Program-made: the position numbers and the translations under genes
The notes under the pieces: model-generated
Database searches by the model: none
Told to the model about the DNA's origin: nothing
Seen by the model: only the letters and a program-made list of their open reading frames with translations
Assembly (NCBI GenBank): GCA_039191605.1
Contig: JBCCXL010000018.1
Location: 1 to 64,000 of the forward strand
DNA length: 64,000 bases
Direction: 5' to 3'
Source of the DNA: JBCCXL01 sp039191605
Lineage (GTDB): Bacteria > Acidobacteriota > Thermoanaerobaculia > Multivoradales > JAHZIX01
Shown: in pieces, positions 17,422 to 26,610 of the stretch
How the letters are laid out: every line of letters begins with the position of its first letter
Position numbering within the stretch: position 1 is the first letter of the stretch

Positions 17422-19644
17422 ATGGTCAACTTCCGCTCATCTATCATCGACGACTACCACGGCACGCCGGTGGAGGATCCCTACCGCTGGCTGGAAGGCT
17501 CCGACGCGCCGGAGCTAGCTTCGAGAGATGAGGAGCTGGATCGAGCGGTTCAGCGCTGGACTCAAGAGCAAAATCAGCGCAGTCGGCGGGTGCTGGATGA
17601 ACTGCCCCAGCGGCCGGATCTGGAGCGCCGTCTGCAGCAGCTCTATCGCCGCGAGGAGCTCGAGCAGCCCAGCTGGATCCAGGGCCGGCTCTTCTACTTC
17701 CATCGCCCGGCGGGCAGCCGACAGCCTCGTCTAGAGATGCGCGAGGGGCTCGAGGGAGAGCCTCGGGTGTTGGTCAACCCCTTGGACCTGGCGGAGGATG
17801 GGCTCACCGCCCTGGCCTATGCGATTCCGGATCGCGCCGGGAAGCGGGTGGTCTATGGCCTGTTCCGAGCCGGGGACGAGCACACGGTTCTGCATCTGCT
17901 GGACGCCGACGACGGTCGGCCTTCCCCGCTGCGGATTCCGGGCAAGGTAGACGGCATCAGCTGGCTCCCGGATGGGGAGAGCTTTGTCTACCACCGGTTG
18001 GGAGATCCCCGGGATCCCTATTCCCGTCAGGTGCGCTGGCATCGGTTGGGCAGTGATCCGAAGAGCGATGCGGTGCTGCTGGCGCAGGAGGCCGAGGGTC
18101 CCCTCGCCCATACCTGGGGCCCCTTTGGCTACCCCAGCCCCGACGCCCGCTGGCTGATTCTGGGCTATTGGAGCTCAACCCGCACCAATCATCTGTGGGT
18201 GGCGGACTTCGAGCACTATCGCCGCACCGGAGAGCTACAACGGCGCCAGATTTTTGCCGATGGATCCTGCTTTGGTCGCGGCCCGGTGGTGGGGGATACG
18301 CTCTATCTCCACACCACTTCCGGAGCCCCCGGGGGACGGGTGGTGGCGGTGGACTTGCGAGATCCCCAGGCGCCGTGGCGGGAGGTCGTCGGCGAGCGGG
18401 ACGACGCGACTCTGGACGAAGTGCATCGCATTGGGAACAGCCTGCTGCTGCATTACCTTCACCGCGCCGCTAGCCGCCTGGAGCGGGTGACTTTCGAGGG
18501 CGCTCCGCTCCCGGTGCCGAGCTTCCAGGAACCGGCCACCGTGGAGGTACGCTTCTGCCCCGGTGAGACCAAAGGCTTTTTGGTGGTGGAGCGCTTCACC
18601 CGACCTCCGGAGCTACTGTGGGTGGACCTCGAGGCCGAATCCGAGCCCCCTGCTTCGCCGCCATCTACCGAGCTGGGGAAGTCACCCAGGAAGAGGCCGG
18701 GGGAGCTGATCGAGGGCTCTCCTTCCCCTCCGCTAGCCGTGCTCTCGCGCCCTTTCCCGGGCGGTCGGCTGCGGCAGGATAGCGCCGCCGACGACCGAGA
18801 CCTGGTCACCGAGCAGGTGGCCTATACCTCCGCCGACGGCACCGAGGTCTTGCTCTTTCTGGTGCGGCGGCGAGACCTGCAGCCCACCGGGGATATCCCG
18901 ACGATGCTCACCGGCTACGGTGGTTTCAACATCTCCATGAGCCCGGAATACCGTCCCCTGATTCGGGCCTGGGTGGAAAGCGGTGGCTTGTGTGCCGTCG
19001 CCAACCTGCGCGGCGGAGGAGAGCACGGGGACGCCTGGCACGAGGCGGGCACCGGGGCCCGCAAGCAGCGGGTCTTCGATGATTTCCTCGCCGCCGCCGA
19101 GTATTTGGTGAGCAGCGGCTGGACTCAGCCTCAGCATCTCGGCATTCGCGGCGGCAGTAACGGCGGCCTGCTCACCGGCGCCGCCGTGGTGCAGCGCCCC
19201 GACCTCTTCGGCGCCGTGATCTCCGCCGTTCCGCTGCTGGACATGCTGCGCTTCCAGCACTTCCTCATGGCTCGCTTTTGGGTGCCGGAATACGGCAGCA
19301 GCGAGCACGCCGAGGATCTACAGCATCTCCTCGCCTACTCGCCCTACCACAACGTTCAGGATGGCGTACCCTACCCGGCGGTGCTGATCACCGCCGCCGA
19401 GAACGACGCGCGGGTGCACCCGCTCCACGCCCGCAAGATGGCCGCGCGGCTGCAGCACGCGATTCGTGACCTCCCCGATGCCGGACCCGTGCTGCTCTAC
19501 ATCGAGACCGACACCGGCCACGGCCAGGGCCGCCCCCTGGATCTTCAGATTCGCTCCACCGCCGACGAGCTCTCCTTCCTGACCTGGCGTCTGGGGCTGG
19601 AGGCTGGGGCTGGAGGTTGGGATGGGGGCTCGCTGAGGGAGTAG
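17422..19644 (+). CDS. Prolyl oligopeptidase, S9A family
   Basis: A 740-aa serine peptidase cutting after proline in peptides. The N-terminal part is the seven-bladed propeller (DDYHGTPVEDPYRWLEG at the start is diagnostic). The C-terminal alpha/beta-hydrolase domain carries the triad Ser579 (GGSNGG), Asp662 (AENDARV) and His700 (DTGHGQG), with spacing close to the porcine enzyme. A longer frame to 17158 exists, but the family begins at the chosen methionine and no signal peptide is visible. It is likely cytoplasmic or released. An unusual low-complexity Ser/Pro/Glu insert sits around residues 410-440. A purine-rich stretch follows the gene. Confidence 0.96.
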   Translation: MVNFRSSIIDDYHGTPVEDPYRWLEGSDAPELASRDEELDRAVQRWTQEQNQRSRRVLDELPQRPDLERRLQQLYRREELEQPSWIQGRLFYFHRPAGSRQPRLEMREGLEGEPRVLVNPLDLAEDGLTALAYAIPDRAGKRVVYGLFRAGDEHTVLHLLDADDGRPSPLRIPGKVDGISWLPDGESFVYHRLGDPRDPYSRQVRWHRLGSDPKSDAVLLAQEAEGPLAHTWGPFGYPSPDARWLILGYWSSTRTNHLWVADFEHYRRTGELQRRQIFADGSCFGRGPVVGDTLYLHTTSGAPGGRVVAVDLRDPQAPWREVVGERDDATLDEVHRIGNSLLLHYLHRAASRLERVTFEGAPLPVPSFQEPATVEVRFCPGETKGFLVVERFTRPPELLWVDLEAESEPPASPPSTELGKSPRKRPGELIEGSPSPPLAVLSRPFPGGRLRQDSAADDRDLVTEQVAYTSADGTEVLLFLVRRRDLQPTGDIPTMLTGYGGFNISMSPEYRPLIRAWVESGGLCAVANLRGGGEHGDAWHEAGTGARKQRVFDDFLAAAEYLVSSGWTQPQHLGIRGGSNGGLLTGAAVVQRPDLFGAVISAVPLLDMLRFQHFLMARFWVPEYGSSEHAEDLQHLLAYSPYHNVQDGVPYPAVLITAAENDARVHPLHARKMAARLQHAIRDLPDAGPVLLYIETDTGHGQGRPLDLQIRSTADELSFLTWRLGLEAGAGGWDGGSLRE

Positions 19645-19720
19645 AGAGTCGAGGGGGAGAGAGGGAGTCGAGAAGGAGAGGGGGGAGCAGGGAGAGGGTG
19701 AAGATAGAAGGGAGTCGGGG
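19635..19720 (+). other. Purine-rich tract
   Basis: About 85 nt at and just beyond the oligopeptidase stop are almost entirely G and A, made of GGGAGA/GGAGTC-like variants. Long polypurine runs can form triplex-like or pausing structures. It may simply be low-complexity drift. Confidence 0.6.
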
Positions 19721-19857
19721 TCGAAGTCAGCTTCGCTGCGCGGAGCTGTGCGGACGAACCCGTGGGGAGGCTGAAGCTCGTTAGCCCAATCGATGGGGGC
19801 TCTTGCTGAGCAGGGAGCCAGGAGGTTGAGCGACGATTCTTAGGGGAAAAGGAAAAC

Positions 19858-19884
19858 GCCCGCTGGCAGCAATTGCCAGCGGGC
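19858..19884 (-). terminator. Distal terminator of the M36 gene
   Basis: Perfect 11-bp arms (19858-19868 and 19874-19884) enclose a 5-nt loop. Read leftward, the stem is followed by TTTTCC. This is a good intrinsic terminator for the leftward M36 gene. Its stem resembles the neighbouring one, suggesting duplication. Confidence 0.85.
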
Positions 19885-19903
19885 CTCGTAGAGCTAACAA
19901 GAA

Positions 19904-19934
19904 AACGCCCACTGGCGGTAAGCCAGTGGGCGTT
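19904..19934 (-). terminator. Proximal terminator of the M36 gene
   Basis: Perfect 13-bp arms (19904-19916 and 19922-19934) enclose a 5-nt loop. In leftward transcripts the stem runs into TTTTC. It lies 53 bp past the M36 stop codon. The same stem could also stop rightward read-through. Confidence 0.88.
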
Positions 19935-19986
19935 GGGGGACGGCCCGCGAAGTGCGGGCCCTCAGGTTGGCCGGGTCGCTGTCAGA

Positions 19987-22900
19987 TCAGGGAACCTGGG
20001 AGGTCCAATTCGTGGTGTCGCCAGTTTCGAAGCCGTCGACGTAGACGGAGATGCTGGCCGGGCAGGAGTCGCTCTGAGCGTCCGCACCCTGCACGTCGAC
20101 GTTGGTGATGTTCACCTGGTCGAAGGCGAAGCCGCGCTGGGCGAGGGCGCCGTCAGTGCCGTAGGTGACCTGGATGGAGCCCAGGACGCCGTCGATGGCT
20201 CCACCGCCGAGGGCGGTGTTGGACCAGGTGCTGGTGCTCCAGCTGCTCTGGGTCGCCGCCCAGCCCTCTTCCGGATCGTTACAGCCGGAATAGGAGCCAG
20301 GACCGCCGGGACCGGCGTTGTAGAGACGACCGCCATCGGGGTTGACCACCGAACGGCCACCGTTGGCATCCACCAGGGCGACGTTGGCACGGTCGTACCA
20401 GGTGCCGCCGGAGATGTCCTCGATGTCGTAGTTGTTCCACAGGGTCATGGTGGAGGTGGAGCTGAAACGCAGCAGCGGGGAAGTGGCCTGATCGCAGGCG
20501 CCGTTCTGCCCGTTGGAGGAGTTCAGCGCGTTGCTGGTGCTGTCGCCGCCACCCTGGCTGCCGTTGCGGTTGAAGGTGCCGGAGGTCACCGTCCAGCCGT
20601 CGAGATCGGTCTCGAAATCGAAGGTCTGGCTGGCGATGGTGGTGAAGTCACTCTCGACGTTGTTGATGGTGATGGACGCCGTCTTGGTGAGAGGCGCGAT
20701 CTCATCGGCGGTGAACTCCACGTCGATCACCAGGCTGTCGCCGAAGCTCAGGCCGGTGGCGGTGAAGGACAGATGGCCGGTACCGAGGTCGCAATCCGCC
20801 AGGCTGTTGGAGATCGGAACCGGGAACAGGGTCCCGATGTCGATGCCCGGATGGCTGGAGGAGGAGGCGTCGACGATGCGCACGTTGGTGGCGCTGCCGG
20901 CACCGACGTTGGCGACGTCGAAGTTGAGAGTGGCGACCTCGCAGTTGTCGAGGAACTCGTCACCGTCTCCGCCGGACACCGCCAGAGCGATGGTGGTGGG
21001 ATCCAGGGCGAGGTTGGGGCCGGCCACCGGGGTTACCGCGGAGCAGGCGCTCGCCGGGCTGTAGCAGGTGTCGGACGGGCCGATGGCGATCACCATGTAG
21101 TTGTACTGGCGACCGTTCGCCAAACCGTCGTCGATGAAGCTGGTGTCGGTGGTGCTGCCCACGAGGGTCTTACCGAAGTCACAGCCGAAGACGCCGTCAG
21201 TGCGGTAGACATCGTAGGAGCTGGCGCCGGTGACGGCGGCCCAGGTCAGGCTGGCACCGCGGTCGATGGCGGTAGCGGCAACCACCGGCGCGGCGGTGGG
21301 TCCGCCGGCGCAGCCGGCGTCGGTCACCGTCGGAGTCGCGCAGGCGATGCCGTGGCGATCGAAGGCGGCAAACAGGGCGCTCATGTGCGGCGTGCCGTCA
21401 TTGAGGTTGCCGTTGTCGTCGTCCGCCGCCAGGTAGTTGAGGTAACCGCCGTCGGCGTTACAGCCGTCGCCGGTGCCGGTGCCGTCGACGCACTGGAACC
21501 AGTTGCCCACCGGCGCAGCGCCGAAGTAGGTCAGCTCCGAGGCCAGGGCCAGGGAGGTGTTGAGGTCCCAGTTGAAGGCGCCGCCCTGGAGGTCGCGTTG
21601 GAACAGATCCCACACCGCCTCGGCGTAGGCCGCGCCCTCACAATGGGTGGAGCCGCCGCAGGGGGTGCCGCCGCCGGTGCCGCAGCGGGCATCGAGGTCG
21701 GCGAGATCGTGGGGCGTGCCGGAGGCGCGGTTGGCCCAGTCGATGTCGCGAACGCCGGAGCACTGGGTGCAGGGGTCGCCGTAGCCACCGCAGTTGGTGG
21801 CGCGGAAGTTGCGGCCAATGCAGGAGGTGTTGAGGCGAATGGCGGCGTAGATGTCAGCGATACCTTCGCCGGGATTGGAGATCGACCCGGTGGTGTCGTT
21901 GTTGTCCATGCCGTGACCCCACTCGTGGTCGAACACGCCGGCCAGCTCACCGGTGTTGTTGCAGCCACCACCGGAGGTGAAGAAGTTGACCTGCCCGCTC
22001 CAGGTGGCGTTGCAGTTGTTGTTGATGTTCATGTTGGCCTGCAGCTGAGTTTGCAGCCAGGAGTTGTCCGGCAGGTAGCCGCGAGCCATTTCCTGGATCC
22101 GGCCGATCTCGTAGAAGGCCGAGCGGCTGGAGCGGGTGTTACCGGCGGAAGCGCCAGGGGCGACGTTACAGTCGGTGCCGGGGCTGGTGCCGAGGTCCAG
22201 GAACTGGGTGCTGGTGGTTTCACTGATGGCACCACAGTTGTCGTTCATGAACAGGAAGGGGCCGGTGAGGGTGGTGGTGATGTCCCCTTCGACACACTGG
22301 GCGAGCTCGCCACCGGCGGTGGTGAAGAGGGTGTTGCCGCTAGCGGTGACGTCGGCGAAGGGCATCGGCCAGCTAGCCTGCTCGACGCCATCCGGAGCGG
22401 CGCCGTCGTTGCTCACCGGCAGCACGCCGCCGGTGACGGTGCGGGTGGAGCCGTAGTGGGTGGTGTCCTCGAAGGCCAGCAGCTCGCCGCTATGGGCGTC
22501 CACCAGGGCCTCGTAGCGGGTTACCGAAGCGCCATGGAAGAGCGGGCGAACGGCCCACACCAGGCGATAGTTCACGCCCTGGCCGACGGGAACCTGGGAG
22601 AGCACGCGGCCCTCGGCCATCGGGAGGATGAAGAGCTCAGGCTTGCCCCAGACGCCGTTGGGAGCGAGGGGGGCGAGATGCTCCTTCATCACCGCGGCGG
22701 CTTGCTCGGTGGTGAGGGTCGGCACCACGTTGAGGTTGACGTCGCCCCAGTTGCGGGCGCCCATCAGCACCAGGTTGCCGTGGTTGATGATGGCGGTGAC
22801 GAAGCTGTCGCGCACCGGCAGGCCAGCGATGGAACGCTTGGCGTGAATCTGCACCAGGTCGCCGTCCTGCAGCGCCTGCACCGAGGGAGTCATCTCCACC

Positions 22901-23355
22901 GGGTCCAGGGCGAGGGTGTTCTGGTGAGTGCGCAGGAAGCCCGTGAGGGCCTGCCAGGCGGCGTTCTCTACCTCGTGCAGGTCGCTCGGGGAGACGCCCA
23001 GCTGGGTCCAGGACAGGTTGTTGCCGAGGCCGTCGCCGGGAATCAGCGGCTGGCTCATGATGAGGGTTCCGAAGCGACCACTGCGGCGATCGATGTGGGC
23101 CTGGTTGAGGCTGACGCCGAGGGACTGGAGACCCTGGAGACGCTCGCCAGCGTCTCCGGCGGTCAGCTGATCCGACGGCTGGTAGATGTTGCCAATGTAG
23201 AGATCCTGGTGGCGGAAGTGCTTGCCGGCCAGCGGCCCGGACATATCCGGAACCACCAGCGCCGTGACCGCCGGGGCCAGGAGCATCGTAGTGATCGCAA
23301 AGACCGCCAGGACCAGCAGGGTCCGGGGGCGGCTAAGGGTGGGAACAAAGCGCAT
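19987..23355 (-). CDS. Secreted M36 (fungalysin-type) metallopeptidase
   Basis: A 1122-aa exported protease. The N-terminus carries a signal (LLVLAVFAITTMLLAPAVTA). A long propeptide follows with an FTP-like region. The zinc site HEWGH is at 477-481, with a downstream GEGIADIYA supplying the third ligand. After the catalytic domain come an fn3-like domain (LTWAAVTGASSYDVYRT) and a beta-rich domain beginning FDFETDLDGW. A C-terminal DGFETGDTTNWTS motif ends the protein. GGGAG precedes the chosen ATG; the longer frame has no such site. M36 enzymes degrade extracellular protein. Twin terminators follow. Many Cys pairs fit an extracellular, disulfide-bonded protein. Confidence 0.93.
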   Translation of the reverse strand: MRFVPTLSRPRTLLVLAVFAITTMLLAPAVTALVVPDMSGPLAGKHFRHQDLYIGNIYQPSDQLTAGDAGERLQGLQSLGVSLNQAHIDRRSGRFGTLIMSQPLIPGDGLGNNLSWTQLGVSPSDLHEVENAAWQALTGFLRTHQNTLALDPVEMTPSVQALQDGDLVQIHAKRSIAGLPVRDSFVTAIINHGNLVLMGARNWGDVNLNVVPTLTTEQAAAVMKEHLAPLAPNGVWGKPELFILPMAEGRVLSQVPVGQGVNYRLVWAVRPLFHGASVTRYEALVDAHSGELLAFEDTTHYGSTRTVTGGVLPVSNDGAAPDGVEQASWPMPFADVTASGNTLFTTAGGELAQCVEGDITTTLTGPFLFMNDNCGAISETTSTQFLDLGTSPGTDCNVAPGASAGNTRSSRSAFYEIGRIQEMARGYLPDNSWLQTQLQANMNINNNCNATWSGQVNFFTSGGGCNNTGELAGVFDHEWGHGMDNNDTTGSISNPGEGIADIYAAIRLNTSCIGRNFRATNCGGYGDPCTQCSGVRDIDWANRASGTPHDLADLDARCGTGGGTPCGGSTHCEGAAYAEAVWDLFQRDLQGGAFNWDLNTSLALASELTYFGAAPVGNWFQCVDGTGTGDGCNADGGYLNYLAADDDNGNLNDGTPHMSALFAAFDRHGIACATPTVTDAGCAGGPTAAPVVAATAIDRGASLTWAAVTGASSYDVYRTDGVFGCDFGKTLVGSTTDTSFIDDGLANGRQYNYMVIAIGPSDTCYSPASACSAVTPVAGPNLALDPTTIALAVSGGDGDEFLDNCEVATLNFDVANVGAGSATNVRIVDASSSSHPGIDIGTLFPVPISNSLADCDLGTGHLSFTATGLSFGDSLVIDVEFTADEIAPLTKTASITINNVESDFTTIASQTFDFETDLDGWTVTSGTFNRNGSQGGGDSTSNALNSSNGQNGACDQATSPLLRFSSTSTMTLWNNYDIEDISGGTWYDRANVALVDANGGRSVVNPDGGRLYNAGPGGPGSYSGCNDPEEGWAATQSSWSTSTWSNTALGGGAIDGVLGSIQVTYGTDGALAQRGFAFDQVNITNVDVQGADAQSDSCPASISVYVDGFETGDTTNWTSQVP

Positions 23356-24275
23356 GGAAAGAGCTCCCTGAGTTGGTTGTCGTAGACATTCGAGGCGAGG
23401 CCGGTGAAAAACGACCTGCCCGGAACTGGTTGGATCTAGGGCTTGAAAACCGAACAGAAGACCCGGATCGCACCAGGTCGGAGAGAGAATTCGGGGAAGG
23501 ATCCCGGGTTGCCGAAGAGGCCGGGGGTCCGTCGTGGTGATCGCGCTGATGCAAGACATGCCTCTTGCCGACCCGGAGCCTGAGGGCCTGAGGGCGAGGA
23601 GCGCGGTGGAACACTGCCGTGGGGTCGAGGTGTGCAGGGCGGTGAAGGATCAGTGGTGAAACCTCGAAGCGTTGGACCGTTCGGGGGGGACTCGAGATGG
23701 GCCCCTGGGTCCTGAGGGTAAGCAAGTCCTGAGGGTCAGTCGCTCAGAAGCAGCTGCTCATAAAAATACCGCTTGGCCCGAAACTGAGATCTCCGGGCGG
23801 ATCGCAGGCGGTCAGTGGAACGCGGTACGCGATGGGTTGGAGAAGATCGACGACGTCGGTGGCCGGTACCATCGGGCCTCGGCATCGTAGGTTCAACGGT
23901 GGCGTAGGTTCGACGGTGGGGCTGGTCTGACGATGAAGTCAGCTCAACGGTGGGTCGGAGCGTCGATCGAATGGAATCGAGCGCCGGAGGGCGTCGATAA
24001 AAACTACGCGGGAGCATCCCGCCTCAATTCGCCCCGGCGCAGTTCGCCGAGACCTTCCTGTTTCAAGCCCTGAGCCCGTCTCGCTCTCGAGGAGCTGGGC
24101 GCCAGGATCTGTGCCGGTTCCGTGACCCGGTACTGTACCATCCTCTCCGAGAGAGATGCGAATGGCGGGGTGTCCTCGGACCCTTCCGCCGGCTCGCCGC
24201 GGGCTCTCCCTTCGGGGGGCTCGAACCCAGGGGCCCTGCGAGGGGCTCCTCGTCTGAGGAAGGATCGATCCCACG
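23356..24275. other. Long intergenic region
   Basis: This gap of about 920 bp lies between divergent genes. Several short open frames cross it on both strands, but none shows a ribosome site, signal peptide or family motif. Weak direct repeats of the form GTTCAACGGTGG / GTTCGACGGTGG / GCTCAACGGTGG lie near 23890-23955. Promoters for both flanking genes must be here, but I could not place them. Confidence 0.5.
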
Positions 24276-26585
24276 ATGGCCCGTGTCCCCCTTCGCTTCT
24301 GGCGTTTCGATAGCCCTTTCCTGTTGGCGCGGCGAGGGGCTGCGCTCGTCGCTCTGTCCCTGTTATTCACCCTCTTCGCGATGGCTGCTCTGCCGGCAGC
24401 GCCGAGCTTCGCGGACCCAGAGCCAGCTCCGCCCTCGATTCTTCTGATCACGCTGGACACCACCCGCGCCGATGCCCTGGGCTGCTACGGCAACGAAAAT
24501 GCCGATACGCCAGAGCTCGATGCTCTGGCCCGTGGCGGCGTGCGCTTTCATCGCGCCCTGGCGCCGGCTCCGCTGACCGCCCCCTCCCACGCTTCGATGC
24601 TCACCGGCCTCACCCCCCCGGAGCACGGAGTGCGGGATAACGGTATCGCGGCACTGCCGGATGCCATCCCCTTTCTCCCCCAGGCCTTGGCGCAGGCGGG
24701 ATACGACACCGCGGCATTCGTCGGCTCGAGGGTGCTGGATGGGCGCTTTGGGCTCAGTCGCGGCTTTGCCACCTACGACGATCGCATGGCGGCGGAGCGG
24801 GTGGGGGAGTACGGCTATCCGGAGCGCGACGCGGTGGCGGTGACGACGGCGGCGGTGCGCTGGCTGGAGGCTCGTTCCCAACGAGCATCGGAAGGCCAGC
24901 GAGCCTCGGAAGAGGAGCGCGCTCCTTATTTTCTGTGGGTGCACTACTACGATCCCCATCTTCCCTACGAGGCTCCCGCTCTGTTTCAGCGCCCGGGCCC
25001 CCGGGGGCGCTATCTGGCGGAAGTGAGCTACGTCGACGCTCAGCTGGAGAACCTGCTGGAGGCCGCTCGGCAAGCGCTGCCGGCGGGGCAGCAGCCGTTG
25101 ATCGCGGTGGCCGGGGATCACGGGGAGTCCTTGGGGGAGCACGGGGAGGCGGGGCACGGAATCTTCATTTACGACTCGGTGCTGCGGGTGCCGCTGATCC
25201 TGCACGGCCCTGGGGTGCGTCGAGCCGAGGGGGAGCAAGCCGCTGGGGAGGTGGTGAAGAGCACCGTGGCGCTGAAGCGCCTGGCGCCGACGCTGGCGAA
25301 GCTTGCGGGAGTAGATTCGCAGCCCTTCGGCGAGCCGCTGCCGGGCTGGTCGGTAGTTGAGGGTGAGGTCACGAAGGAAGGCAGCGACCAGAGCCAGGAA
25401 CCGGTGTATAGCGAGTCGCGCTTGCCCCGCACCGCCTATGGCTGGGCGCCGCTGGTGGCGATGAGCGGAGATCGTTACCGCCTGATCTCAGCGCCGCGCC
25501 CGGAGCTCTACGACGTCGTCGAGGATCCAGGCGAATTGAATAACTTGCTGGCGCCCTCGGCCTCCGAAGGGGATGAGAGCGCCGAGGATGAGGCTCCTAA
25601 GTCAGGCGCCGAGGCGGGCACCGAATCAGGCGCCGCGTCAGGCGCTGTTCCCGTCACGGCAAGTGCCGGGAACAGCGCTGATCAGGCGTCGCCTGCTTTG
25701 TCCCCGGAAGCGCGGGAGGCCGCCGGCCGCCTGAAGCGCGCGCTGGACCGCCGGCTCGAGAGCTTCCAGCGCAGCGCGCCGCCGCCGGCTCCGGTGGATG
25801 CTGAGCTTCGCGCGGCGATGGAGAGTCTGGGCTATTTGGCGGGGGCTACCGAAGGCCGGCGGGATGACGAGAGCGGTGGCCTCGATGCTAAGGACGGCAT
25901 CCTGCTGCTCCAGGATTTCGATCGCGCCAACCTTCTCGCCGCCCAGGGCCAGGTGGCGGCCTCGTTGGAGATCCTCGAGCGGCTGGTGGCGGCGAATCCG
26001 GAAAACGTACCCTTTCTCTCCCGCCTGGGCTCCAATCGACTGGCCGCCGGTGACGGAGAGGGCGCGGTGGAGGCGCTGCGGCGGGCGGTGGAGCTGAATC
26101 CGAGGCTCTCTTTCCTCCACCTGCGCCTGGCGGACGCCTATCGCGCCCTCGGCCAGCAGGATCTGGCGGCGGCTGCCTTCCGCGCCGCTCTGGCCCTCGA
26201 TCCCAAGGCGCCGGGGGCCTGGCTGGCGCTGGCCCAGCAGGCCTCCCAGCGAGGCGAGGAGGCGGAGGAGCGAAGGATCCTGGAAGAGGCGGTGGAGGTG
26301 GGCACCGCCAGCGCCTTCATCCTCACTCGCCTGGGACAGATGCTCCACGAGGGGGGGGAGCTGGAGGGAGCGCTGCGGCATCTCGACGAGGCGGCGGAGC
26401 TGCTGTCCCAATGGCCGGTGGTGTTCTACGTCCGGGCGGTGGTGCACGAGGAATCCGGCAATGTCGAGGCGGCGCGCTCGGACTTCCAGCGCACCACCGT
26501 CCTGGCACCGAATACCGCCGAGGGCCGGGACGCCCGCCGACGCCTGCAGCTGCTACCGGCCTCCCCGCCGCCACCTTCTCCCTAA
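24276..26585 (+). CDS. Exported sulfatase-fold hydrolase fused to TPR repeats
   Basis: A 769-aa protein. A signal segment (ALVALSLLFTLFAMAALPAAPSFA) is followed by an alkaline-phosphatase-superfamily domain: LLITLDTTRADALGCYGNEN, then TAPSHASMLTG at 101-111, and later GDHGESLGEHGEAGHG as metal ligands. The residue aligned with the formylglycine Cys/Ser is Thr101, and no CxPxR motif exists, so it may not be a true sulfatase. An acidic Gly/Ala/Ser linker lies near 430-480. From about 545 to the end run several TPR units, for example AALDPKAPGAWLALAQQ-type helices. It is probably periplasmic or anchored at its N-terminus. recO starts 25 bp downstream. Confidence 0.88.
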   Translation: MARVPLRFWRFDSPFLLARRGAALVALSLLFTLFAMAALPAAPSFADPEPAPPSILLITLDTTRADALGCYGNENADTPELDALARGGVRFHRALAPAPLTAPSHASMLTGLTPPEHGVRDNGIAALPDAIPFLPQALAQAGYDTAAFVGSRVLDGRFGLSRGFATYDDRMAAERVGEYGYPERDAVAVTTAAVRWLEARSQRASEGQRASEEERAPYFLWVHYYDPHLPYEAPALFQRPGPRGRYLAEVSYVDAQLENLLEAARQALPAGQQPLIAVAGDHGESLGEHGEAGHGIFIYDSVLRVPLILHGPGVRRAEGEQAAGEVVKSTVALKRLAPTLAKLAGVDSQPFGEPLPGWSVVEGEVTKEGSDQSQEPVYSESRLPRTAYGWAPLVAMSGDRYRLISAPRPELYDVVEDPGELNNLLAPSASEGDESAEDEAPKSGAEAGTESGAASGAVPVTASAGNSADQASPALSPEAREAAGRLKRALDRRLESFQRSAPPPAPVDAELRAAMESLGYLAGATEGRRDDESGGLDAKDGILLLQDFDRANLLAAQGQVAASLEILERLVAANPENVPFLSRLGSNRLAAGDGEGAVEALRRAVELNPRLSFLHLRLADAYRALGQQDLAAAAFRAALALDPKAPGAWLALAQQASQRGEEAEERRILEEAVEVGTASAFILTRLGQMLHEGGELEGALRHLDEAAELLSQWPVVFYVRAVVHEESGNVEAARSDFQRTTVLAPNTAEGRDARRRLQLLPASPPPPSP

Positions 26586-26610
26586 GCTCGCGGCCGAGGT
26601 CGACTCCACG

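Noticed and set aside
19873..23385. A 1170-codon open frame opposite the M36 gene
   Set aside because: It mirrors the M36 coding strand, is built of low-complexity Gly/Ala/Val and Asp stretches from GC-rich codons, and has no ribosome site or family motif.
23333..24017. Short open frames in the gap between the M36 and the TPR gene
   Set aside because: Arg/Ser/Pro-rich random-looking peptides without ribosome sites.
24190..24250. Minus-strand GGGTTCGAGCCC looks like a tRNA T-arm
   Set aside because: No matching acceptor stem, anticodon arm or D-arm at tRNA spacing.
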